Shown here: one piece after another, positions 11,400 through 21,698 of the stretch | Position numbering within the stretch: the first letter of the stretch is position 1 | Layout: every line of letters begins with the position of its first letter | Source: Madurella fahalii | Taxonomy: Eukaryota; Ascomycota; Sordariomycetes; Sordariales | Length of the DNA stretch: 64,000 bases | Direction: 5' to 3' | Assembly: GCA_029876055.1 (NCBI GenBank) | Contig: CM056874.1 | Coordinates: 6,014,001-6,078,000, forward strand | Made by a program: the position numbers and the translations under genes | Notes under the pieces: model-generated | What the model saw: only the letters and a program-made list of their open reading frames with translations | Databases searched by the model: none | What the model was told of the DNA's origin: nothing

Positions 11400-14300
11400 G
11401 GTTTCTCAATGTCAGAGAGTAGTGAACTCTGGTACGGAGAAGTCGAGGGGCTGGACGGCGTGCGCGTGTCAGGTTGTGGTTCCGGCAGGGCCGCCTTTGA
11501 ATGCCACACAGCCTACCGCTACACCCGTCTAGAAGCAATTTCTCTACCTGGTGCGCCCCGAGATCCCTAGGGAGGATGATAGAATCGCTCGAGGTCGGAG
11601 AGCAAACTAATGGCAGTAGAAGACCGGCGTCCCGTTGAGCGTTCCGTTTTCGAAAACTCGTGGATCGACTAAGCGGGGAGTGGTACGATTTTGGGGGGTG
11701 CGTGCACTGGACCTTGAGACAGCGCGGTGGCTAGTCGGATTTATCGGAACGGACAGGCACCGATGGAGTTTAGGTCGGGGTTATAGAGATCGGCTCGTGA
11801 ACTCGACGAGTGCGATGATGTCAGCCAGCTTGCCCTGTCCACAAACAACAAGCAAAAGAGAAGTGCGGAGAGCCAAAGCCAAGGCGAAAGGGAGGACGTT
11901 GGATAGGCAATGGCTTGGGATGAAGAGCAAAAGTTAAAAAGAAGGAGAAATGTGGGTATGTGAGAGAGACGAATCTGCAAAAAAAAAAAAAAAAAAAACC
12001 TACGGCCGATAAGTGGGAGAGCCCAGGACCTATCCCGCCAAGGCTGAGGGAGGCGCCGGGGGGGTAGAAGACTCGACCTGATACTTGGAACGGAGTAGCG
12101 ATCCAAGTCGCTACCGCAGCGAAGAGGGATGGAGGCGTAGCGAGTTGAGGATGCTGTAGTAATAGGTGACGGTTGAGCGATAAACGGAGAAGGTGTTGTC
12201 GAATGGAACTTGCCACGGCGTGATCTACGGCCCGAGGGTCCCGGTCGAGGTTGAGGTTGGAGGGGCCACGGCGTTGGTCGCAGCACGAGGAAACTAGCTG
12301 CCGCGAGGGGTCCCGGACAAAAGTCGCAAGCGGCGCGATTGAGGTTACTCAGGTGATGGGCCGAGGCGATCGATTGGCGACCGATCGATCAGGTTCCTCT
12401 TGAATGTGCGAAAGAAGGCTGATGACGATTGCAGCCGGCAGCGTGAGAGGACTGGGCGCCTTGACGAAGCTGCGCACCGGCAGTGTGGATGAATTGGGAT
12501 GCGCGCACTCGGCGAATAACAATACCTGAAGGGAACCGGCGGCACAAGGGGATGACGGGATGGCAATTGCCTATCAAGGGATCGTACGAGTCTAGGAGAG
12601 ATGTCAAAAAAAACGACGGAGAGCTTCTCGACAACTCGGCGACTTGTTGGCCACCGAAGAGGATGGAATGACGAGAAAGCCGCGAACGAATGGGCGCGAA
12701 CCAACGGCACGTGCCTCATCTTGTATCGGTAGTGGGGCGGTTTGGGGCGGTTTGGGCGATGCAAATGGCACCCTCCTGCGGCTAGCCCGCCCCGCAACAA
12801 AGCTGCGACTCTGCGCCTGCGGAGCGCTGCAGTTTCCAGCGCGGATCTCGGTGTGGATAGTGTAGCTGGCAGCCATGGACCTTAATTGGATGGCCAACGC
12901 GAGAATCCGGCACGCAATGCATCCAGATCTGCTGCAAGGGCAGTCGTACGCAATACAGTGTGCAGCGAGCGAAACATCTTTGGCCTTCTCTTTCGCTTTG
13001 ACAGAGCTTGGCTGCACCGGACTCGAGACACGGCCAGTCTTGGTGCTGCTGTGAAAAATCGAGCTTGCGGGCCCCGAGACTCTCATCCCCTTGGGCCCGG
13101 GTCTCTGTGCTGCCCAACACCCGGGAACCAGTGTGGGGGGAAACGGCCTCAGCTCGGAAACACGTGTGTGCGCATCGAACAGCCTGGAACGCAGCTGCGG
13201 GAAGCTGCCGGCGGCTGCTGTGCGATGCAACTCTTTTTTCGATGCGATAGAAATGCTGGGGTGGTCGGGTACCCACAAGCGGGCTTGAGAGCAAGGGGCA
13301 GCCGCCTGGCAAGTCCAGCTAGGTGCCATTTGAACCTGCTTTTCCCTGCGCGAGAACGCATGTGCATGGCCACATGACCTCACCCCTTGGCTCGGCGAAG
13401 CGGTGTAGCGATGCAGAGTCTCTCGAGGGGGAAAGAGATTTCTGCCATGCCGGCCGTGATTCGGTATCCAACTCCCGGACCAGAACGGCTCGGTTCCCGA
13501 TTAGTGCAAGCGCAGCGGCTCGTGGGAGGTCACGGCAGTGGGGGACACGGGCTACTTCGTCACAGAAGCCACAGGGAGGGGGGGCCGGGGGGAGGCGCCC
13601 TAAGGATGCTTTTATCAGACACAATGCACTTCCACATCGGAAGGCTGCTGTCAGCCGAACGGCATCATGCCAGCACATCTGGGGGAAGCAGTGTCGTTGA
13701 CTTCGTGGCGACCACCAGGCCCGTCGCTAGGCATGGCCGCTGTCAACAGAGCGAACGTGTTTGCTTCTCGTCGAACGCAAACTTCCAGGTACACTAGAAC
13801 GCAGCATTGAGCTGGGACACTGTTTGGGCTTGTGTTTGATGAGGGGCCGGGCGAGGCCGACCCCGGCCACTCGGAGGCCGGCCGACATCTTGAGAGCCCC
13901 CGCCGCCGGGCCCGGTCCGGAGTCGGGCCTGGAAGTCAGGTGGAGATGGGGGATTTCGGTAAAGAAGCGGGCTGGGGAGGGGCCGGTCTTGGCAATGCCG
14001 CTCACCGCTCACCGTACCTCCCGTCCGTGCCTTGGCCTTCAATCTTGGCACCCGTTCCGTCATTGTGGGAACAGAAATGCCATTCCAAAATTAGAATTCT
14101 GCCCCGGACAACTCAGCACCGGAGTGTTGCCCAGCCACCACACCGCTGGACCCCGCTCACGACGCCAGCCACACAGGCCTGTCCCCACAGCACGGGCAAG
14201 GGTCCGAACAATCAACAGCGGGACTTGGAATTGACGTTTGATGTAAACGCAGATCCCCCAACACGATGTTGACTGTCCGGCAGCTATAGCGACTTACTGG

Positions 14301-15729
14301 CGCTCGGAGAGAAGACTTTTCGTCGGAGTTACGTGTAGCCTCGAGCCCATCTCTGCCGCTACTCGTTTCACAGGACGGTAGCTTCGGAACTATGGGTGTT
14401 GTACAATCCTCTGTTGAAGCTCAGCCCTCGGTGCTGGCGTAATCCCACCGATGAGGAACCGCCCCACGCGGCCGGAGTGTCAACGAGCAGCGGGCAAGCA
14501 CCCAATCGCGAGGTTTACCAGTCACATCCTCTTCGACATGGGTGTCGGGTGAGACTCTGCGCCCAGTTCTTGAAGAGCACGCTCCGCGTAACACTGTTCC
14601 TACAGAGACACGAAGCGTCGGTCATTGCTATGGTTGCAGCTGGAGTCGACGACTTCATATGTGGAGTGTTGCAGCCGCCAAGGCCTATGAAACGCGGCTT
14701 CAGGCAAAAAGTCTGCCCAGCATCAACTCCCGGATCTACAAGCACACTACGTAACGCAGGACGTAGTTGCAGCCGTGCCGTTTATGTGTGACGGTGCGGT
14801 CCGTTGACCGTTCTCTCGTGAACGGATAAAACAGCTTGAGCGACACGGAGGGGGCACAAAGCACTGAAAGTCCCATCCGAAGCAGACCTGATGCGATTTC
14901 TCTCGTGGTGGTTGCCGTTCCCGACCTTTGCCGGAAACGGTTACTGTGCTGTAGAATAGCAGCCTACTAGACAAAGCCCACTTCTGAAGCGGCGAGCATG
15001 GACGCTGCCAAGGCGCCGCTCACCCTTCCGCCGATCTGTAATTTCGTCGCCTGCGCGGGCATGCCACGAATTCTCCGTGAGAGCAGGCCGGATTCAGGGT
15101 CTTCTGCAAAGAAAAGAACACAAAATCCATATTACATAGTAAGCGATTTGCACGCAGACCGGGGTCGGGCTTTGAGGCAGCTGTTCCGCGCTGGGCACTG
15201 CAAGATAACCCCAGTGCCTAACGTTAGTGGGATTGCCCAAAAAGAATGCTTGGCTAGGGAAGCCTAGACGTTCGAGCGATCAGGGTGTTTGCGCGGGCCA
15301 GAACACGGGAAGCGACTGGCTGTAGAAACGGTACGGGGACCCGCCCGCCGTCATCCACAGGGATAGGCAACTGCGCCACCCGGCCGAGGGGGCAACACAG
15401 CCTTCGCTAGCCAACCTGCAGCTGAGCACCTTGCCAGCCGTCAGCACGGGGTTTGCGTGTGGGTTGTGTTTGGCGTTGCGTACGCAACCGGATTGCCGCT
15501 TTATTTATCTCGGGTGCCCGTATGCCGTTCTTACCTCGACTCGTCCATCTTTCCCTCATCGCTCTCCAGATAAATCTGGAGCCTCTCAATTCCGTCGATA
15601 TCCATCAGAGGCAGCTGCTCGACACTCGACGTCGCCCCACCCCGCGAGTCGCTAAAAAGTAATCAACGCACCTGCAACAGTTCGACCGCCACACCCATAA
15701 CCCGGCATTAAGAGGGATAAAGACGCACA
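11400..15729. other. 4.3 kb gene-poor spacer, PPZ1 / SUR7-like
   Basis: The longest stretch without a recognisable gene. The left 900 bases, read on the minus strand, are CT-rich and look like the PPZ1 leader and promoter. A 20-A tract sits at 11979-11998. The right end should hold the SUR7-like promoter. ORFs in between (for example minus 12604-13383 and plus 13761-14272) are overlapped by ORFs in several frames, show no known motif, and were not called. Confidence 0.55.
11979..11998 (+). repeat. poly-A tract (20 A), T-tract on the PPZ1 strand
   Basis: A 20-base A run about 580 bp upstream of the PPZ1 start codon. On the transcribed strand it is poly-T inside a pyrimidine-rich stretch, typical of fungal promoters. 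Confidence 0.85.
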
Positions 15730-16749
15730 ATGGCGAATTTCGGGCGATTTGTGTGCGTGCTGCTGCCGTTCCTGCTGACGCTGGCATCGTTGATTGCCAT
15801 GCTGGTGGCAGGCCTGGCGGGCGTGGCCGACAAGTCGCTATACATGTTCCAGGTCAACACAACCGACCTGTCGATATCGCCGCTGTCGGTATCAAACATT
15901 CTCAGCAGCGCCGGCGTCGATGTGCCGGATAGCTTCAATGATGTCGTCGACCCCCTCGTCAACAGCCGACAGGCCGACGTCTCCAGGACGGGCAACATCA
16001 CGGCGGCCGACCTCAGTCTCCACAAGCTCTACGATGTCAGCATTTGGGGCTACTGCTTCATCCCTCAGAACGGCGGCGAGCGCCAGTGCACCCAGCCGGC
16101 CTTCAACTGGGCAACCAACGTACTCAACACGACAACGGGCGACATCAACACCCTACTGACCGTCACGGGCCAGAACGTGACGCTGCCCAGCGAGATCACT
16201 GATGCCGTCAAGATCTTTGGTACCGTCTCCCGCTGGACCCAGATCGTCTTCATCATTGCCTATGTCGCGCTGGGCGTCGAGCTGCTCTTTGGCCTCTTTG
16301 CCAACTGCAGTCGCATCTTCTCGTGCGTCACTTGGCTGGTCGCGCTGATTGCCACGGCCGCCGTGTGCGGCGCCGCCGCCCTGTCCACCGCCACCTCGGT
16401 CGTGGTTGTCGGTGCCGTCGAGGGCACCGCCAGGTGGTACGGCGTCGACGCCCACTTCAACACGCGCTTCCTCGTGGCCGTCTGGCTGGGTGCCGCGTTT
16501 GCCCTTGCTGCCGGTCTGTTCTGGCTGTTCACCATCTGCTGCTGCGCCCCCGACCACTCGTCCCGCCGCAAACGCGGTGGCGCGGAGAGCGAGAAGTTCA
16601 TACCGAGCACCAACAGCTCGTACCAGCGCCTCAGCGATCCCCATGGCTACCAGAGCAACTATGCTCAGCAGTACCCCACCCAGTCCTACGCTTCACCGCA
16701 GCAGCAGCATTCGGGCGCGTACGAGCCGTACTCGCACGTTCGTGTTTAA
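15730..16749 (+). CDS. SUR7-family four-pass plasma-membrane protein
   Basis: Single exon, 339 residues. A first membrane helix at about 7-29 is followed by an outside loop with several N-glycosylation sites (NTT, NIT, NVT) and the family signature W-x-GYC at about 106 (SIWGYCF). Three more helices lie near 171-192, 198-231 and 247-271. A short basic patch (SSRRKRGG) and a Tyr/Gln/Ser-rich cytoplasmic tail end the protein. One helix, a glycosylated loop with W-x-GYC, then three helices is the SUR7/PalI plan. SUR7 proteins sit in the MCC/eisosome furrows organised by Pil1; PalI/Rim9 relatives act in pH sensing. The tail here is short, which fits SUR7 better than PalI. The start ATG follows CGCACA closely and no better upstream ATG is in frame. 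Confidence 0.82.
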   Translation: MANFGRFVCVLLPFLLTLASLIAMLVAGLAGVADKSLYMFQVNTTDLSISPLSVSNILSSAGVDVPDSFNDVVDPLVNSRQADVSRTGNITAADLSLHKLYDVSIWGYCFIPQNGGERQCTQPAFNWATNVLNTTTGDINTLLTVTGQNVTLPSEITDAVKIFGTVSRWTQIVFIIAYVALGVELLFGLFANCSRIFSCVTWLVALIATAAVCGAAALSTATSVVVVGAVEGTARWYGVDAHFNTRFLVAVWLGAAFALAAGLFWLFTICCCAPDHSSRRKRGGAESEKFIPSTNSSYQRLSDPHGYQSNYAQQYPTQSYASPQQQHSGAYEPYSHVRV

Positions 16750-17866
16750 CGGGTGATGAGGTAAAGGGGCTTAGATAAGGGAATAAAACGGTGCTAGGAA
16801 GGGACGAGGCGTCAAGACAGGGACATCTCCACATGTCGCCTCGTATTGTCTCGTTAGGAGCGGAGGCTTTACTTTAATCGTTATCTACTGCATCACTTCG
16901 GCGTTGGCTGGTTTTTGGTCTTTGGGGCGACTCGGAAGACGGGGCTCGGTCTGGAGCTTTTTGGGTTTGGCGACCCGGCGACAGGAGTCAGCCGGGGGAA
17001 AGACGCCAAGAGACGAGAATTTCCATATGATACCCACTTGGGTCTTGACGAATCGAGAATATGATATGTCTTATCGTTACTTCTGATATCCCAGAATTTT
17101 GGCGTGACTTTGTCTGGCGTGATGCTCCGTGCCTGTCGCTTGCTGTGGGGACCCTGGCACAATCCTAGATGATAATTAACCTTAAAACTGATCTGTCACA
17201 GGGTATTTGGATAGTGCGTGGCGCATGTCTGCATACACCGCGGTCATCAGCAACAGGGGATGAGACTCGACTTTCCGAGGGAATCAAGACCCAGGTTGCC
17301 GTCAGCCCAACGCGACCAGCCCAGCGATGTGAGAGCCCCCTGTTGGCACGACCAGGCTGAAGGCGGTTATCCGACCAGAGGAGAAAGGCAGCTGCGAGTT
17401 TACAAACAACGGCCGTGAAACATTACAGGTGCGGACCCATGCTTTGATGAGGCACGGGTTGCCAAACTGCAGCAAGGTGGTTACAGCAACCTTGCCCCAA
17501 TCCGATGGATCGGTGTGCCTCACTGTGATGAGAAACGGTGCCTTCAGGCTGAGCACCGTCCAGGAACGGAAGAGTGAAGGAAATATGAGGGTATCTTGCG
17601 GCGATATGACCGACATCCTTTCAAGAAGCTTAGCTAGGTAGGTTAGAATATACCTCCATTATACAGTCAAACATGTTGTAAGTATAAAAAACTCGGAGAG
17701 AATTTTCCCCCTTTCAGATCGGTCCAGGGTTAGGGTTATCCAAACTTGACTCCCTTTTTGAGTCCAAAAACACCCGCAGAAAATGAGCATGAGTCTGCGT
17801 CTACAACCAAAAGTAATCGCTTAGAGAACTCTTGACTATTCTCAATACTACATTTTTGGCCCTGTC
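16750..17866. other. spacer SUR7-like / WDR6
   Basis: 1.1 kb with the SUR7-like 3' UTR on the left and the WDR6 promoter on the right. A telomere-like AGGGTTAGGGTTAT element lies at 17726-17739. No coding exon was recognised. Confidence 0.55.
17726..17739 (+). promoter_or_regulatory. telobox-like element (AGGGTTAGGGTTAT)
   Basis: Two overlapping TTAGGG-type units, reading ATAACCCTAACCCT on the other strand, about 130 bp before the WDR6 start codon. The match to AACCCTAA teloboxes bound by Tbf1/TRF-like factors at translation-related promoters is known from yeasts; its use here is inferred. Confidence 0.45.
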
Positions 17867-20800
17867 ATGATGGCTCATAAGGTACGCCAAACCCATCCGT
17901 TTCTCATTGCAGTGACTCATTCAACATCCAAACCCCTCATATTCACCCCAAATAACAGTCACTGATACACTTGAAGAGCCGGGCAGTAACGCGTTTGGGG
18001 CACAGCTATGCGCTCAGTCCCATAACCGCACTCGCCTTCTATGACGCCGGACCAGATCGTGTCTTGCTTCTCTCGGGAGAAGATACTTTTCTCAAAGTCT
18101 ACGACGTCCAGAGTTCTCGTATGCTCGGGCAGCTCAAGGTCTTTCATTCTCAGCCCATTCATGGACTTTACGTTTCTGGCCATGGGGAATGTCCGGGTTC
18201 GTCCGATGAACAAAACGGTGTCCTCGTATGGGGCGGGCAGTCGGTGGCTGCCCTGCCTCAGACCTCCCTAAAGGCGCTCATCGACGGGTCAATCCCCTCT
18301 CGGCCCTACGAGCTCAAAGCGCCAGATTGGATCTATGACGGGATCTTATGCTCTTCGGAAAAGATAAATGGCGCTCTTATTACTGCCCACAACGAGATTC
18401 TCCCGCTCTCGGTCAGCGCAGACGGGCACTCTCTCACCTTCGGACCCTTAATCTCCCCATCACGACCCATCTTATATTCTGCTGACCTCTGTTTGCTGTC
18501 ACCAGGGGTCATCCTCGTCGCAGGTGGCACCGTATTTGGAGAGATTATCGTATGGAAGTACTACATCGATTCCTCCAAACTCTCCCAATGGGAAGTACTC
18601 TACGTCTTTACCGGTCACGAGGGGTCCATCTTCGGGGTTAACATCTCGCCCGAAATCGGCATCACCCCTGATGTTAAAGTTAGGTTGCTTGCCAGCTGTA
18701 GCGATGACAGAACAATCCGCGTCTGGGACATAACAGACCGCCCTCTTGCCACTGCAGTCAGTAATGGGATCGATTCCAAGGCGCTCGCCGAGGCCCGAGA
18801 GACGGGGTTTGGTGGCAACTCAGAGGCCAAGCAGGAGAACAGGAATGACTCATATCGGTGTCTTGCTGTTGCTATGGGCCACGTCTCCAGGATATGGCAT
18901 GTCAAGTTTACCGGCAGAACAAACTACTGCTCGCCCACAGCCAATCCTGTGGAGGTGTACTCGTTTGGCGAGGACTGTTCACGGCAGAAGTGGGAGCTTA
19001 CCCTAGATCTGAAGCAGTGGCAGGAATCACTCAGGTCTGGCCTAGGAGCGACAATAGGGATACTTCGGCACTGCGGCGCAGATACCTGCCACAGTGGAAA
19101 GAACATATGGTCCGCCGCGGTTCTGAGTCGGGGGGATCAACCGCTCGTTGCTACCGGGGGAGCGGACGGCAAGATTGTCGTTGCCGGGAAGCTTAGGGAC
19201 ATAGGCTACTCCCAAACATATGGGAATCTTGACCTCAGCCTGACCTTCGAAGATGTCTTGCAAAGTCTCCAGAGAGCACCCCAGAGTTCGACAGAGCCTC
19301 AGACGAAGAAGAACACGAAGCACGCATTTCAACGGTACGCTTTTTTGTCGGACAAGAAGGTTCTGGCAACCAAGGCCTCTGGAAGGCATTTTGTCGCCAC
19401 GTTCGGAGACTCCCTTGCCTGGGAAGAAGTTACCCTCGCTGACGCTGTCATTTTCGACTTGGGGTCTTACCATGTCGTGAAAAGCCCTGCAAGGGGTACG
19501 GCACTTATCGGCAGTACATCAGGAAAGCTCTACTTTTACCAAGACGGACACGAGGTCCGCGAACTTGCCCAATTCCCGGCCAAAGTATCAGACATCATCC
19601 TGCTCGACAGCTCACCTCAACATCCACCCGAAGAACAGCCCCAGACGCCCTGGTCCGTCATCATCACGGTCCTCGGCCTCAACCACGCCCTGCTCCTCCA
19701 CTTCGACCCATCCACCAACACCTCAGCCATCGACCCGCGCAAAATTATCCTTCCAGAACACTACATCGTAACCTCCGCCGCCTTCTGCGGCCCCACCCTC
19801 ATCCTCGGCTCCCGCACCGGCTTCGTAACCGCGTACTACACCCCCTCCCCCGAATCCTCCGCCTTCATCCCCCTAAGCTCGCGCAAAGACGCCAAAACCA
19901 AAGACGCCATCACCTGCATTGTCCCCCTTCCAGGAACAACACCAACCACCACCACCACCACCACCACTACTACTACTACTACCGCCACCACGACAACAAC
20001 CTTCCTCGCCACCTGCCGCGACGGCAAATACCGCATCTACACCCTCACCTCCTCCCAGCTGCACTTACTCCACGAGATCTCGCCGCCGCTCGGCACCCTC
20101 GAATCCGCCTTCTTCACCACGCCCTTCCCTCACCCGAGTAACGCCAACAATAACGACGACGACAACAACAACAACAACAACAACAACAACAGCCGACAGC
20201 TGATCCTCCACGGCTTCCAAAACAAGAACTTCCTCGCCTACAACGCCACCACCCACGCCACGCTGGCCAGCATCGAGTGCGGCGGCGCCCACCGGCCCTT
20301 CGCCGCCGTCTCCCCCGCGCACGACCCGGGCCAGCTGAGGCTGGTGTTCTCGCGCGGGGAGCGGCTGCGGGTGTATTCGCAAGGCGGGGCGCCGCAGCGG
20401 GTTGTGAACGGCGGGGAGGGGGGCGGGAATGGCGGGGGCCACGGGCGGGAAGTCAAGGCCGTTGCTGCTGCTACGACCGCGGCGGCGGGTTCGGCGAGGG
20501 GATCAGCGTCGGGTCGGCTGGTGGCTACGGGCGCGGAGGATACCGCGGTTCGGATCTGGCGCGGGCCAGCGGGGGATGAGGCGCGTCCCCGGATGCAGTG
20601 CCTTGCTGTGGTGGAGGGCCATTCGGCTGGTGTGCAGGCGCTGAAGTGGTTTGGGGAGGGGTGTCTTGTCAGTTCGGCGGGGAGTGAGGAGTTGTTTGTT
20701 TGGCGGGTTGCGAGGCTCAGTGCGGAGGAGGAGGAGGATGGGGGATCGTATGATGCGTTGGCGGTGGTGAGGGAAGCCGTGTGGGATGACAAGACGGCGG

Positions 20801-21576
20801 ATGGGGACTTGAGGATTGTGGATTTTGATGTCGCGGAATGGCCTGGCGACGAGGGGACGATGCTCGTCTCGCTGGGGCTGTCGGATTCGGCGGTCCGGAG
20901 CTACGTCTATTCTCCCCCGGGTATCGATAGCTCCGGTCCTGGTTCGGGAAACCGAAGAGGAGGGCGCTTTAAGTTGTTGGCAAGTGGCCGCTATACCGGT
21001 GCGTGTCCGACGCAGGTTAGGCATTTGCGGGTGGAAGAAGGGAGCGGGGGGGTGCGTGTACTGATGGCGTATACGGACGGGCATGTGGCTGTTTGGAGAG
21101 CCGCGACGCGGCAAGGGGAGGAAACGGGCGAGTTTGAGCTGGTCTTGACAGCGAAGCTTCACCAGAGCAGCATAAAGAGCCTCGATTTGTCGGCAGTCGA
21201 ACACTCGGGCCAATGGCTGGTTATCACGGGCGGCGATGACAATGCTCTTGGCTTCCTTGATCTATCAAGCGAGGGAACCGGATACTCTGTGCTGGGCAGG
21301 TACAGGGTGAAGGACGCGCATGCGGCTGCGATCACAGGGCTTTGCACGGTCAAGCAGGAACTAGACCTTACCGAGGTTGCGACCGTTAGCAACGATCAGC
21401 AGGTAAAACTCTGGAAGATAGAAAGGAAGGACGACAGCCGAGGCCTTCGAGTGGCCATGGTGGATAATCAGTACAGCTCGGTGGCCGACGCGGGAGATTT
21501 GGAGCTCATCGCCCCCGGCAAGCTGATGGTAGGCGGAGTTGGCTTGGAGATGTGGGATCTGTTGCGGGATGGATAG
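17867..21576 (+). CDS. RTT10: WD40 protein WDR6/Rtt10 (tRNA 2'-O-methylation cofactor)
   Basis: A tiny first exon (17867-17881, MMAHK) is joined across a 77 bp intron (GTACGC, AACAG) to 17959-21576, giving 1210 residues. The joined start reads SLIHLKSRAVTRLGHSYALSPITALAF, which supplies the missing ATG for a long frame that otherwise starts at TTG. Repeated WD40 blades are visible: VLLLSGEDTFLKVYDV, FTGHEGSIFGVNIS, LLASCSDDRTIRVWDI, GHVSRIWHVKF, VYSFGEDCSRQKWEL, VATGAEDTAVRIWRG, VATVSNDQQVKLWKI. The order and the HVSRIWHVKF segment match WDR6/Rtt10 (Trm734), which binds Trm7/FTSJ1 and directs 2'-O-methylation of tRNA wobble position 34. A poly-Thr tract near 668-685 and a poly-Asn tract near 739-750 interrupt the second half. 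It converges with ALG12, with 122 bp between stops. Confidence 0.87.
19946..19987 (+). repeat. (ACC/ACT)n tract coding poly-Thr
   Basis: Trinucleotide run inside the WDR6/Rtt10 coding sequence that encodes an almost pure threonine stretch in a predicted inter-blade loop. Confidence 0.85.
20156..20191 (+). repeat. (GAC)n-(AAC)n tract coding Asp and poly-Asn
   Basis: Trinucleotide run in the WDR6/Rtt10 gene that encodes three Asp followed by nine Asn. It stays in frame. Confidence 0.85.
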
Positions 21577-21698
21577 CCGGGAAAAGATAAACATCGAGAA
21601 TATAAAAAAGGGGTAGATGGAAAGGAAAATGATCTCTAGAAATGCAGGCACGTGGGGACGAAATGAATTGCATATTACACGGATATCACATCCAACAT

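Noticed and set aside
12604..13383. 259-codon minus ORF in the 4.3 kb spacer
   Set aside because: Composition is mixed and no motif or splice-supported extension was found. Several other frames are open across the same DNA.
17726..17739. Relic telomere
   Set aside because: Only about two TTAGGG units are present; a promoter telobox is the simpler reading.
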